NCBI RefSeq assembly: GCF_029227915.1
Contig: NC_079888.1
Coordinates: forward strand, 4,103,001-4,167,000
Direction: 5' to 3'
Source of the DNA: Hydractinia symbiolongicarpus
Taxonomy: Eukaryota > Cnidaria > Hydrozoa > Anthoathecata > Hydractiniidae
DNA length: 64,000 nt
Of this stretch, positions 39,301 through 52,100 are shown piece by piece; position 1 is the first letter of the stretch; every line of letters starts with the position of its first letter. A model generated the notes under the pieces. It was not told the origin of the DNA and did not search any database. It saw nothing but the letters and a program-made list of their open reading frames with translations. The position numbers were made by a program, and so were the translations under genes.

Positions 39301-40999
39301 TAGTCTCAATTAATTGCGCACATTTAATGGACTGTGTTGTGTATGGATAATTTTTTTTCACTGTCTACTTCGCGGGGCACTTTTACTCTACTATCCAAGT
39401 CGGCTCTTATAACACGACCTGTGTGTTTTGTACTAATAAGACAAAAACTTCAGCAAAATTTTTGTTAAAAATGTAATTGACACGCTTTTGTTATGGTAAT
39501 AGGAGTTTGTTTGCCTCGTTTAATCTAAAAGCCTGCTTAAATATTGCTGCAGCCCACGTGAATTTATACTCAAGAAAGTATTTGTTGTTGTTTCAACCAC
39601 GTTGCTAAACTTTTTAACAGTAAGAAAGTAAAGTAACTACTTATGTCTTATATGAAATTATACTCAGAACGCATCCTGGCGTCGATCCAAAGGCCTATAG
39701 CTGTTTCCACGAAATCACGAATTGGGTGAATATATTTAAGAAACAAATTAGTTTTGTTTCAATCATGTCATTAGCCATCTTTAGAATAAATAAAATTGCC
39801 AAGTGAGCAATTTGAGAATTGAGATCGGGTTTTTTTCATTGGATATAAAGGGGTTCTGTGACTCTTAAATTTTCTTTTGTGTTTAACGTTATCTATTATT
39901 TTAAATCAATTATTACTATAAGTTGAGAAACATGACTCGTTGAATATAAATGTTTTCAGGTGGCCAGATTTCTCACCAATACGAATGCTATCACAGCCAG
40001 AATTAATTATGAATTAATTTAGAGCGAAGGGTAGTATAATAAGAGAAGTACTGTGGAATTTTAAAAATGATTCTAATGTTGACTTCAGGTTGTACACTAA
40101 ACAAGGTTTACAATAAATCAAACGGCAAAAAGGCATTGATTGATGCAATTTTATATATTATCATATTTTATGTATTTTCTGTTCCTTTGGGCAAAACGCT
40201 TGTCAACAATCCTCCATTAGATACATTTCTGTTCCCGTCATCATGCAATCACATAAAACACCACAATTTTTCATTTTAAATTTCTATCCCTTTCTGAATT
40301 AGTAATTCTTGCTATTAGCATTTTGGGGTGCATTTGTGGTAACTATGGCTAGTAATATCCGTATTCTGTCTGTGGGTGAAAACCAGGTCGTGCTAACCAC
40401 GCCCAAATAAGTGATCCATAAAAACACAGGCGGGAACTTACTTACTTACTTACTATACGGAAAAGATTTTTAGAATCCGTATTCTGTCTGCGCGCGTGAG
40501 AAAAAGTCATGTTACGGACAAACGAAATAGCAAATGCGATATATTTTTATCGACTATACTACGTCGGGTTTTTCCCCGCGAACCTGTGGGATTTTTGGCA
40601 CACCAAAGACTAGTATGGTCAAAATAATTATTTGCGAATGTGCACTTACACCATTTTTTTATCATTTTTATATTTGATTAAATGTTTTCACAGTACTAAG
40701 GTCTAAAAATGTATAATGTCATTAATGGTAATTAACTATTGTTTAATGAACGCAACCATTACTTTTAATATTGTGTTTTTTCATTTAAGTTACCTTGTTT
40801 TCGGCATATACTTTTGAAAGAGATCTTGTAGACCAGTTCCTTTCAATAATGTTTCTATGCAACCTTGTTCCCAGCGCCTCTTATTTCTATTTCGGCTCGC
40901 CGTCCCAGTATAATAAAAGACAACATGTGCTGGAAACGAGGTTGTTTTCAATGCCTTTTAAAAACAAATCAAGTATCAATAGCCTTGACTATTTCCTAA
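39301..40999. other. No recognisable gene; partial repeat
   Basis: The part at 40440-40620 resembles 39100-39240 ('AATCCGTATTCTGTCTG', 'GCGATATATTTTTATC'), so it is probably another copy of that interspersed family. Otherwise nothing is supported. Confidence 0.4.
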
Positions 41000-41345
41000 T
41001 AAAGTGTTTCTCCCGCATTTAAAAGGATACATTTAAACGATGTATATCGTTGTGTGTGCTGTGTCCAGCCATAAATCTAAACTGTATGTTGTTAATGTAA
41101 GCTTGGGAACGAATAAGATTTCGAACAATAGGCTTCAAAACTTTTATGTTCTGGAGCTTGGTGCCTCTGTAGTTTCCTTGATATGTTGCATTGCCGTTTC
41201 TTGCATAACAGTTTTTAATAAACGTGTCCTTCCAACGACTTTTCTTCATGGACGATTTGTTTGTCAAGTTGTATTATTGCATTACTATATCTCTGTCATC
41301 TGTCAACTGTATCGTCTTTTCCTTGCCATATCTTCTGGATAGTAA
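41000..41345 (-). pseudogene. LINE reverse transcriptase fragment
   Basis: The minus strand reads 'NYRGTKLQNIKVLKPIVRNL' and then 'INNIQFRFMAGHSTHNDI', matching the 'NYRGIKL...V..E..I...I......I...QFGFMPGxGTTDAI' segment common in LINE reverse transcriptases. Only this segment survives and it lacks the catalytic motifs. Confidence 0.6.
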
Positions 41346-41678
41346 CGGGAAGTTTTCCATGTAACAAATATAGCAGGGGCATTTAACTGCTACTCAGTTG
41401 TTCAGAGAGTTCTTATTCCAAGGAAACTCAACATTTAAAAGTCTTTGATAATGTTCCTTCTAAGCATGGAATATCGGAAACTAATGTTTTGTAACTAGAA
41501 ATAAACAAATGATCCGTACTTCTTTGAAAAGCACAAAATCCCTCTCCGTTGGCAAGAGTTTCCAATTCGAACAAATTGTCCCAACAACATTTGCAAATTG
41601 TAATATGTGCGCTCCAATAAAAGCACCTCAGCCTCTCCTAGCGAAAAGAGAGAAAGAACTCTATTCAGATCTGCTAAG

Positions 41679-41733
41679 CCACAATAAAGTCCTCGTTTCG
41701 ACAGCTACAGCTGTCATCGACGGGCAATGATCG
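41679..41733 (-). ncRNA. Degenerate hammerhead-like motif 3' of the Penelope-like element
   Basis: On the minus strand TCGATGA (consensus CTGATGA) is followed by a perfect 6-bp hairpin (GACAGC / GCTGTC) and GAAACGAGG. The position downstream of the GIY-YIG frame parallels the better motif at 7965-8035. The core has two mismatches, so it is probably inactive. Confidence 0.4.
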
Positions 41734-41916
41734 TAATCATCTTTGGCTATTTATTATTTGAGGATAATTAGAGGATCGAAATCAACCAATCAGATCACAG
41801 CGATTAAAGTAATTAACTTTTTCACGGACCCAGATGGAAGCAATGGATTGATTAAAATCTTTTCTTTTTTTCTAAAAGTTTTTGTTACGTTTGTCCCGAA
41901 CCATTTTGCACTTTTT

Positions 41917-43215
41917 CTAAATATTCGCTTTCCGAAGTGCAGGTAACCATATTTCTGGAAGTTGATAGGAAATACTATTGATGTGAGTATTTCTGTCTAT
42001 ACTATTTATGGTTTCTTTCACTTTTCTTGCTTTCCAACCAGACTCTCGGTCTATGATCTTTTTATTGTCCCAGTCAATAACATGATCATTCTTCCAGCTA
42101 TAGTCCGCAATCTCATTTTTGTCTGTATCTGCGTTGCGTACAGCTCTTTTGTGCTCTTGCACACGTTGTTTGAACATTCGTTTCGTTTCACCGACATAAA
42201 CAGCATCACAATCCTTACACGGGATTTCGTAGACAATTACATTGACTCTCTAGACATAATTTGTCTTTCGGATGCGACAGTATACTACGTAGCGTGCTTT
42301 TAGATTGAATCACTGGCTTTATGTTATAATCTTTCAATACCCGACGAAGTATGTTACTTGTCTCTGGTATATACGGCATACACACTGTAGCTACTGGTTC
42401 ATTTTCTGCATCCTCTCCGTCACTGTTCTTATCAGTTCTGTTCCTGATTTTCCTCTCAACCCTTTTAATTGTTTGTCTCAAATACCCATTTGCAAGTAAG
42501 GCGTTGTTTATATGAGATAACTCTTTCTTTCGGTCATTCTCTCCACTGACTACATTGACTGCTCTGTCCAGTAATGAAGACACCGCACTTTCTTTGCAGG
42601 ACAGTTGGTGATTGGATGTGTGGTTGAGATATTGATCAGTATGAGTTGGTTTGCGGTATACTGATACTGATAAGTTACCACCGTTTCGAGACACTAGAGT
42701 GTCTAAGAAAGGAAGCGTACCGTTCTTCTCGTGTTCAGTTGTAAATTGAATCTTCGGGTGCAAATTATTGATATGTTCATGAAATGCGTCTAGATGTGCT
42801 CTTTTAATTATTAAAAAGACGTCATCCACAAATCTTTTCCAAACTCTTGGAGCGTGATCTGCAGTTGTTAAGGCGTCTCATGAGCCTGCATATATATTTC
42901 AGCTACCACAGGAAGTTGGGCCATCCATAGCCACACCGTCAGTTTGCGTAAAGAAGTTACCGTCAAATAAATACCATGTTTTTGTAAGCACAACTTGGAC
43001 CGAGGACATTAGTTTGTCTATAGGGATGCGTGTTTTGTTCTCATACTCATCATCATTTAGCAGTAATTCCCTGATGATATATAATGTGTCCTTTATCGGT
43101 ACATTTGTGTACAGTGAAGTAACGTCAAATGATACCATACACTCGTAGCCTAGATTAAACTCGCTTGTTGATGACATGATAATATGTATATTATTCAATG
43201 ACAATGACTGAACAG
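41917..43215 (-). mobile_element. Penelope-like retroelement, 5'-truncated and frame-broken
   Basis: The minus-strand RT begins at about 43215. 'MVSFDVTSLYTNVPI' (motif A region) is followed by 'DGVAMDGPTSCGS' (remains of the GxxMGxPxS box). A frame change near 42855 leads to 'RVWKRFVDDVFLIIKRAH' (catalytic FVDD), 'TLPFLDTLVSRNG' and 'SVYRKPTHTDQYLN'. The last frame, 42177-41917, gives 'FKQRVQEHKRAVRNADTDKN' and 'HVIDWDNKKIIDRES', the GIY-YIG nuclease C-terminal half. The GIY and YIG boxes fall at a third frame break near 42200. Penelope-like elements use this RT-nuclease pair for target-primed insertion. Confidence 0.85.
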
Positions 43216-43559
43216 ATAAGTGGTAATATTTTTAAAATAAAGTCCTCGGTGGTTTTTTGTAAGAAGAAAACCTTTACTAAAAATTTAAATACCCTGTCTA
43301 AATTTTCTTATCTTTTGATATATCCTCCTAGATAATGCAAAACACTGGAACAGTAGTCACAGTAAGCACCTACTCACCCAGCACCCCTGATTGTAATGAA
43401 AGAAAATGCCAAACCATATAGTTAATGTGTGCGCAATTATCTGGAAAAAACATTCTATAAATTCTATTAGGTTATTCTTATGTCAATTGATTTCCGTCGC
43501 CGCTACGCTGGGCTGAATCTTTGAAATTGCCTGATGGAAGATAGAGATATACATATGTA

Positions 43560-43712
43560 TATGGTGGGCTCGAACCACCAACGGGGCTCGATCCTGTAGT
43601 GAGAGAAAAGGCAATTGCAAACTCGTCTCACTATCGGAACGATAGCTCAGTTGGCAGAGCAGTGGGGCGCTAACCCAATGTTCGCTGGTTCAAATTCCGC
43701 TCGGTCAGGTTT
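43560..43712. repeat. tRNA-derived sequences, possibly a SINE or pseudo-tRNA pair
   Basis: On the plus strand at 43636-43710, TAGCTCAGTTGG is a perfect A box and GGTTCAAATTCC is a near B box. The fold gives a 4-bp anticodon stem (TGGG/CCCA) with loop GCGCTAA, but the T stem and acceptor are mismatched. On the minus strand near 43563-43580 there is a perfect T arm (GGTGG/TTCGAGC/CCACC) without a D arm. A functional tRNA is unlikely. Confidence 0.45.
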
Positions 43713-44149
43713 TCACTTTCGCCGATAGAGATCACCTCCGCTTCTGAATATTGTATAATGTATATGTGCCCGGTGCTGTGTTCTACTGCTGTTGTTCTAC
43801 TACTGTTCTATAAATTGTATGATATGTAATACTACTGTTCTACTACTGTTCTATAAATTGTATAATGTATAATACTGTACCCAGAATACACACACCTTTT
43901 AATTTCTGCCAATTTAATGACCAATCTAAAGACCAATTATGTAGCTAGCAAACCAGCTAGGTACACAAAATAGTGCTTTGATTAGAGTGCCTTCTTTTTC
44001 TTAAGGAACCATAAACAAACAAACTTGATCTTGCTTTGCAATTTTTTTCCATCGTGGCTGGTAACCTAACTCATTCTTTGGGAAAAACAGGAGGCTAAAA
44101 ATAAGTTCCAAACGACACTTTGTGTGTCCATTTATAGTTTAAAGTTGCG

Positions 44150-44735
44150 GAAATAGTGCCTGTAGGTAAATAAGTGGATGTGTTTGTCATCTTTTAGCAA
44201 CACGCTTATTCCAATTTAGTGCGGAAGGTCTATCTAGGCTAAATTGTGACGGAAAACGGTACTATAGCTTGCCCCTCTAACCTATGAGTAAAGTTACACT
44301 TGCCCCATGCGCCCCTCATTCCTATAAAAAAGAATAAACACCCCTGCATTCGCATAGATGGCTTCAGTGTTGAACGGTGTCTTTTTATGTCAAATGCACC
44401 AATCTCCAGTCCAATAAGCGCATTTCTACTATGTATGGTTGTTGAAATAGTGCCTGCAGATAAATTAGTGCGTGCGGTTGTTATCTTTTAACAACACGTT
44501 TATTTAAATCAGGTCCAGAATGCATGTATAGGCTAAAATGTGACGAAAAACTGTACTATAACTTGCCCCTTTAACTTATAAGTCTAGTCACACGTGCCCC
44601 GTGCGTCCCGTCATTCCCCACAAAGGATAACGATAGGACAAACGACCCTGTATTCTGATGAACCGTGTCAGTGCTAAACAGTGTTTTTATGTCAAATGTA
44701 CCAATTTGTAGTCCGATACGCACCTTTGCCTCCCA
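44150..44735. repeat. Two tandem copies of a unit of about 294 bp
   Basis: The first copy, starting 'GAAATAGTGCCTGTAGGTAA' (about 44151), and the second, starting 'GAAATAGTGCCTGCAGATAA' (about 44445), remain alignable through 'ACTATAGCTTGCCCCTCTAA' / 'ACTATAACTTGCCCCTTTAA' and beyond. No coding potential. Confidence 0.75.
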
Positions 44736-45398
44736 ACCAACCCGTCCAGCAACTTATCGCGAGCGATTGTAATTATGGAAAAACAATAAAAAGTATAGCG
44801 TTTACATAAGTTATGAGTATAGAGTTGTATTTCGCCTCACAAGTTTGTAGCTTAGAATTCGTGGAGACGCTAAATAGTTTAGTATTTAAGGATGCGCAAC
44901 CTTGATTGCGTCCAACGAACAAAAGGTTTTCAAATTTGAGCCTCTATATTGGCTAAAACGCCCGTTAAAAGATAAAAAATGTTTGTCCTATGTAATGTGT
45001 GTAATGCCTCTTAAGTCAAAAAAGGATGATATAAACTATTATAGGCGGTACATAAATATTGGCAGTCATTTCTTCTTTTTACTTATTAATTTTTTCTTTT
45101 TATTTATTAATTTCTTCTAATAATCATTTTTATTTTTTATCTAGTCAGTTGCCCTTTCTTGAGCGTCAAGCAATAGTTAAAAGAGAATTCAAATCCTTAT
45201 CCCCTCCCCCTGTTTCCAGCTGTGATCATTCGGAAAATTGTTAGTTAATTTCTGTCGATTTAGTTCATTTAATTAGTCAAAACAAGACAGTCCCGACAAT
45301 TATCTTACTTAAAATTCAATTATTCTCATGAAAACGTGCTTTTTTCTGTATATGTCGTGACCTGTATTTGTAATTACAATTGCAGTTTAAAATAGACA
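44736..45398. other. Upstream region of gene B
   Basis: AT-rich DNA without a clear TATA or other promoter signal. A polypyrimidine-poor but valid acceptor 'ATTACAATTGCAG' ends at 45383, 15 bases before the gene B start codon. It could end a 5'-UTR intron or accept a spliced leader. Confidence 0.35.
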
Positions 45399-46127
45399 AT
45401 GGATCAATCTATTGCAAGCTTACTCTCCGTTAGAAAAGATGGTTCCCCAGGAAGAACATATTACCTTCATAGTTCGGACAAAGACTTGCTCATTGGAACC
45501 TCGTAAGTCAAAAAAGAATTTATTATTATTTAAACAACAGTCCTCATTTAACATACATGAGTAAAAAAACCGCAACCGCATTTTAATTGTAATTGTAATA
45601 AGCGTAATCTATCTACAACCCTGGACACGATATTTGTGGCCGTTTTTTGCTATTTCTCGAAATGGCACAACAGCATGCTTTGGTCAGTCCTTTGCATAAT
45701 AATCTCAGCCTCGTGTATGGTCTTACTAAAACCCTTTTAATTTCACAATGACTAAAAGCTTTTGTGTTTTTATGTTTTGTTTTGAATAATTGTTGGTACG
45801 AGTAAAAAAATTATGATTACCTTTCTTCCATAGTCCTAAAGCGAACATCCAGATAAGCGAGGCAACATATGAAAATATTGACACATACCATTGTAATTTG
45901 TCGTTAGAAGATAACGCGGTAATTTTTTCTCATTTTTATTTTCTAATTTTTATCCGTCATTTTACTATCCAATTGATGTAATTCTTCCATTTAGTATATT
46001 TTACGTATTACCACGGAAATTTTTCCAACGTTTATCAATGGAGATGAAGTCGCGTGTGCAACACCATTGAAACATGGCGATGTGATTTCAGTAGGAGATA
46101 AGAAGTTTAAATTCTTTTATAGCAGAG
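45399..46127 (+). CDS. Gene B exons 1-3: FHA domain
   Basis: The start ATG follows an acceptor by 15 bases. Residues read 'KDLLIGTSPKANIQI' (position of the FHA strand with Gly), 'YHCNLSLEDNAYILRI' (the SxxH-like strand, here TYHC), 'FPTFINGDEV' (NG turn) and 'LKHGDVISVGDKKFKFFY' (GD-I-x-G end). This is closest in style to the Ki-67/NIFK-like FHA domains with 'PTxxNG' and 'LxHGD'. The usual GR is replaced by GT, so phosphopeptide binding needs checking. Confidence 0.8.
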
Positions 46128-49100
46128 GTATACATTGCCGCTAGTATATTCAATTTAAAATGCGTGGGTTAACAGGGAAGTATCAGTTGGAGAACTGAAT
46201 TTTAAGAACCAACTGATAATTTCTTTTTTAACTCTAAATGAGCGATTTTTTACCATTTTCTTTTTCAAGCAGATGTATGCTTTGATACTAAGCCATCTAT
46301 CATGCATGCTTTTACTATTTATTACTCCCTTATCTATGAAGTATATCTACACAGTTCAAACATTAATATTTAAATTTAATAAGTAAATATTAAATAAGAA
46401 CTAAAATTAAGGATAAAAAACCTTTGGAACTAGATCCATTCGTCAGGATTGTTATAAAAAACCGTTTTCCACTGGGAGTTACTTTCAGCAAAAAAACGAA
46501 AATACGTACTTTAATCCCATACACCCCATGTGTACTACAGTATGCATCTTTGCACGACTTATGCTTTAAAATTTAATATGTGACTGTGTTCTTTAGATAA
46601 AAAATTTGATATACCTCTCGATGAATTGAAATATCTAATGGATACGTTAGAACCGGAGATACACATGATCATGTCGGGAAAGGTAAAAGTTGGAGGAACA
46701 TTTAGAGTAGCATGCTATGTTGTGCATTTGTGTAATTTGTGTCATTATTTGAAATTTTTAGACTGCGACTGATAGATATACACTGTACATAAATGGTGGC
46801 GATGATAGACGTAAGCGTTATATATAAAATTTCATGATGAAAAGTTCATTCTCCAAGATCTTGTTGATAAACATTTCTTTAATGTTAGACATTTTCGTGT
46901 TTCTGTGTAACTGTTATCTGTTCAGTTTTGCAAACCTCTATAAACCACACATCTATCGTTATACTGTTTTATGTCATGCTTTACTACATCATATAGTTTT
47001 TTATATGTTGATATAAGTCATATGAAGGCTAACTGAATCTTCTAGACTCTCTGGATACCAACAATGGTTTGAACTACTTCTCAGATGGGATGGTAGAATA
47101 TGTTACTGGCAAATTAATCACTTGGTTTTCTAGCCCCAAGGTAGTTGTTTTGTATTCCTGGTTGCGCAGTTGTTTTTGTCTCGATTGCATTTGACAATCA
47201 TACTAGTCTGCATTATCTATTTGAGACCGAAAGGTAGTTAAAAAATTCATGTGATGTGTAAAAAAAATACTTGTTTTAGTTCTTTGACGGTGTTATGAAA
47301 GTCTTGTTGCCAGACACCCTGGTTTTAGTGTTAAGCAAGATTCAAAACATCAGTTTTAAAAAGGTAATCTGTGTTACGGTATTTATAAAGCTTACAATTA
47401 ATAGTTACCTAGATAATTAATAATTTTGTTCGATGATTTTGTAGGCGTTGACCCTAACTTTAGATGGAGAAAGCTTCGCAAGTGCTTTATCTGTAGAAGA
47501 AAATGAAGATAATTCATCCCTTGGTAAGCAAACATAAGGCTATAAACATAATTATAAACAGGATTTTTTTACCAAATTTAAATTTCACATTATATTTACG
47601 TTCTGTTGTTAGTGTCACTTACTACAACTGAAAAACAGTCCATGTCAGAAACAACAAATGCAACACCGGTGGTGAGTACTTTTGTTGATTATGTGATTTT
47701 TTATAAGCATGCTCTTAAAAAAAATTGTTCAATAATGGTATTTATTACTACAGCACTGCCCAAGCTCCCCAGACGTACTAATTGGAAAAGACGGGATTGA
47801 CTTTGATTCCCCGATCGTTGTTAGTAAGGTACAATTCATTTTAATATGCATCTTATCCCTTATACGCAAACTAAAATGCAAGAAAAAGTTTGTTGACGCA
47901 GGATTTTGAACACCGCTAACCAATGTTCTTTAGTTCCTTTTTTTTCATGTACCTTGAAATTGTGAGAAGAATTTTGTCATTTGGCACAGAAAGTAAATTT
48001 TTTATATTTTCAGAGTAAGTCAATAAATGAATATACCACACGAAAAGAAAGACAATGATCCCTTTACTTACATTTTTGGAACAATATCAATACTTTTTAT
48101 TTTGTTGCAAATTTTGGGTGCACACTCCTGTCCTTTTTAAGTGTCATTGTGGTTATGCGAACTAATTTTATCATAGGGAATTGAGCCAAAGACAAATCGC
48201 ATAAAATCAAAAGACGAAGAGAGAAAAAGGAAAAAAAGAAAAGCTGAGGAGGAGATTGAGGATCTAAGAAAACGGTTGCGTAGGGCTGAAAGGGCGGCAG
48301 AGAAGGAGTTTATGGACGTAAGCAGCGAAAAAGAAATTTGTCACGAGGAAGCAGAAGGTGAGGAAAGGGTGAAGAATGACCTTAAGTATAAGGAAAAGAA
48401 ACTTAAGGAAAAAAGAAAAAGGGAAAGGTTGAGAAAAAAAGTTATAGCAAATTTAGAATTGTACTTGCCTTCACACGATACCGTCAAGCCAAGTCATGTT
48501 AAGAAGAAGAGAAAGTTTGAAATGAAATGTATTGAGTGCGGTGAGGTCATGAAAAGCGATAGTTTGGCTGGTCATTTAGTTACTATACATAAGTATAGCA
48601 GTGACACAGCTCGCATGAAAGAAAGTGAACTCAGAGTAATGTTTTTATGGGCCTCAAAAGAAAAGCATGGGAGTGAGAAGCCTTTGCCATGTGTGATCTG
48701 CAATAAATGGCATATGCGGCTAAGAAACCATTTAAGGTATAAGCACAAGGATTTGCAGAATGAAGACATCAATAAAATTGTGGAAAGTGCAAGGAAAGAG
48801 TACTGGTGCACAGCTAAACTTGCTGAAACCGCGAAGAAAGGAGGAGTAAAACATTTAGAACCTGAAAATGATGAGATCAGCAAAAGAAGCAAAGACCGAT
48901 TTCAGGCCAATTTATATAAAGGACCAGCTGCCTCTTATGCTCCGAAAAATTCTTTTATTTTGACAGAATTCGATAGGCAATTATGGAATTTAAAGGAAAA
49001 AGACTTTTTTAATTTTTATTATAAAGACCAAGCATTTCTGATGAAGGCCTTCGAAGAAGATTTAGTGGCAAATGGTAGTTCAGAACGGCAAGCAAAACAA

Positions 49101-52100
49101 CATTGCCAATATGTTGAATACATATGGGATATAGTTGACCCCAGTAGAACAATGTTCCCTCTTCATGCATTTTCTAACCCAATTTGTATTGAGGACAACT
49201 ACCATCGATTGTCTCTGGAACTTGTTGGAAAAGGAGGGGTTGAGGCAAATACATTGCGCACTAGATTTTCTTCCTTGCGGCATTTTCTGAAGTTTCTGAG
49301 ACGTCGTCATATCTATGCAGGCCTTACAAGAGAGCATTTTCGTCTTCTGGAGGAATCAATCGAAGACTGGAATATTAGATTACGCCCTCTTATAAAGCAA
49401 AGGAAGGTCAATCTGAGACGTTTGAAGACACGGCACTTGTTAACGGTTGAGCACATGATAAAGTATGGACGCTCACCATTTACGCAAGATATTGTTGCGA
49501 AGCTCAACAATTATAGTACACGTGGCAAAAGCAAGTATACCATTGGCTTTTGTTTGAAAGTACGTGACTACGTAATGACCAATATTTGTATTATGAATGG
49601 TTTAAGAGCCTCGAATCTCATAGAATTGCTAGTGAGTGATGTGAAGGAGGCCAGTCGTCACGATGATTATCCTGGACACTGGGTAATCATCAACTCTAAT
49701 TACAAGACGTCGACGATATATGGGGAGAAGGTTATTGCTATACCAGATGCGATCTTTAATCATCTGAAAATATACATGGACCATTTACGTCCTTTGTTTG
49801 AAAATGCATCATCAAAATATCTATTTTTGCCGTCATCAAATGAAGATAAAATGTCTCACGGTGTTGTTGGCAGTGCTTTAACAAGCAGCTTTAAAGATGC
49901 CGAAGTTTTTAGCGAGAAAGAATATCAACGAGTTTGTCCAACCAGAATTCGATGTGCATGCGCAACGTTTGCATGTAACCTTGAAGGCATGGACATTGGA
50001 TTCTTCGCTAAGAACTTCATGAAAAACAAAGAGGAAACAACACAGAGGCATTACAATCTGCATTCAAATGTAAAGCATGCCTTGAGTCTTGCAATGATGG
50101 TCGGCGATGGGTTTCAAGTAGGAGGTGAACGTATCACCATTAAACAAAGTGAAAGAGAAGATTTGACAAATCTACTCTTAAAAAAATCCCGACCTTCAGA
50201 ACTGCCTTCAAAAGAAAAAGTGCTAGAGTGGATAAAGTTGAGAAACTCTGACTTGACAGCAATGGAAATGAACGCCATTGACCAGATATTGGAAGAGCTG
50301 TCCGACCCATCCACAATATCTGCAGAAAAAACAGCGAGTTCGTTCTATGGCGATGTAAGTGTTTGATCATTATAGGTTTAAGTAAAAAAAATTGGAAAAT
50401 TTTGGATTATAATTTAAACTTATACTTTAGCAAACGGCTTTTTTTATTTTTGTTTTAGAATTGCATTGTTACTTGAAAAACTTACTGCTTTAATTATAGT
50501 GTCTTGAAAATGAAAATGATGGCAATGTTGAGGATGGCGGTGGAATTGGTGATGATGAAGTTAGAAAGGTAAGTGTGATCAACTTTCTTGGTTTGGTTGA
50601 GAATGGCAATCTTAAAGAAGTAAACAAACTGTAGCCTTCAAGATCTATTTACGCATACATCTTTGTTTATTAGATCGAAAATTTCTGTCCACCTACACCT
50701 AGTATAAAAAGCAGTAAATCTATATGTAGAGAAGTAAGTATTATAGCTTTAATAATTCTTTAGTATTTATGTAAATTACTAGTGCTAAAACTAGTTTTGA
50801 AAGAGACAACTATTGCTCACTAGTTACGTTATGTTTAATAATTTTTTACCGAAAAAAAAGGGAAGAAAAACAAGAAAATCTTTTTGTTTAAATTGCACTA
50901 AGACTACGTTTACATGTAGGCGGGATGAAATTTCATCCCGGGATGACTTTCGTCCCGGGATGAAAGCTTTTTTGTTTACATCTCTATTTCATCCCGGGGC
51001 GAGTTTTGAATAATTTCATCCCGGGATGAAATTATTCAAAACCATTGCGCATAAAGTTCAGAAATAAAGGTAGTTTCATCCCGGGATGAAATATTTTTTC
51101 TGTTTACATGGAGATTTGAGAATAGTTTCATCCCGGGTTGAAATTTCATCTCGGTCATTTCGACCGGGATGAACTCGCCCCGGTATGAGATTTCATCCCG
51201 CCTAAAACTTGTAAACAGTATAAAGACTTTGGCCAGAGACAGGGATGACCTCATCCCGGGACGAGTTTTATCCCGGGATGAGATTTCCCATGTAAACACC
51301 CCCTAATTTAAGTCATTTCTAGTTCTTCCACGAAGATTTATTTTCATGCAAACAAATTTTTGCAAAAATTAACTAACTTATGTAGCATTAATCCTTATTT
51401 ACCTGTCCAAACAGCTGCATTATTTACTCAATATTTTACGTATACAAATTTTCTTTACTATTTCTGGAAAATATTGACCAAGACGTGTGAAAATTATGTC
51501 AAATTATTATCTAAATTTCTGAGTCAGTAGAAATTTCTAGTTAAAATAGTATAAAAACAAGAAAAATCGGCTTCTACAAAATTTCAAAAGTAATATTTTA
51601 TATAGCGGACATTGAAAATGTGCTGAATTAGCCGAGTATACCCACTGTATAAAGTATTTATTGTGATTTAGCAAGTTAAAGTTACTGAAAGTACAATGAA
51701 AACAAGGTCGACGATAAGTATGGAGAATACAGCTTCGGTATGTGCTTTGCTTTGTAGAAATGCCATTTTTTTTAAATATAAACATTGGAATTATTATCTG
51801 GTTGTAATAAAGGGCGTTTGATGATATATGTCCTAATAACAATTCATACCGACGTAAAATTTCCATTGTACATTTGATATGAAACATGCTTGCCCCCTTA
51901 TTGTCCTGTCTTGCTAGCTTGCGAAAAAATGTTAAACTTAATTCAATTTTCCCAGAACAAAAAGTAACGTGATCACCTCTAATCATTGTCTTGTTTCCTC
52001 CCTGAATAGAATAAGCAGGATCATGCCTGTTCCAGGCCTTTATTCAGTCTATTTCGTTTTGGTATTACATTAAGTAAAAGAAAGGATTTAGCAAATTTTA

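Noticed and set aside
41040-41342. 100-codon plus-strand frame with membrane-like composition
   Set aside because: It is the antisense of a LINE RT fragment, which has the recognisable motifs.
43634-43712. Functional tRNA-Ser gene
   Set aside because: A box is good but the T stem and acceptor are mismatched and the B box has an extra base, so it is listed as tRNA-derived only.
48572-50370. Minus-strand frames within the gene B large exon
   Set aside because: Antisense shadows of the recombinase exon.
51036-51299. Minus-strand frame with repeated 'SSRDE' and 'RRDEIS' motifs
   Set aside because: Translation of the CATCCCGGGATG palindromes of the MITE.
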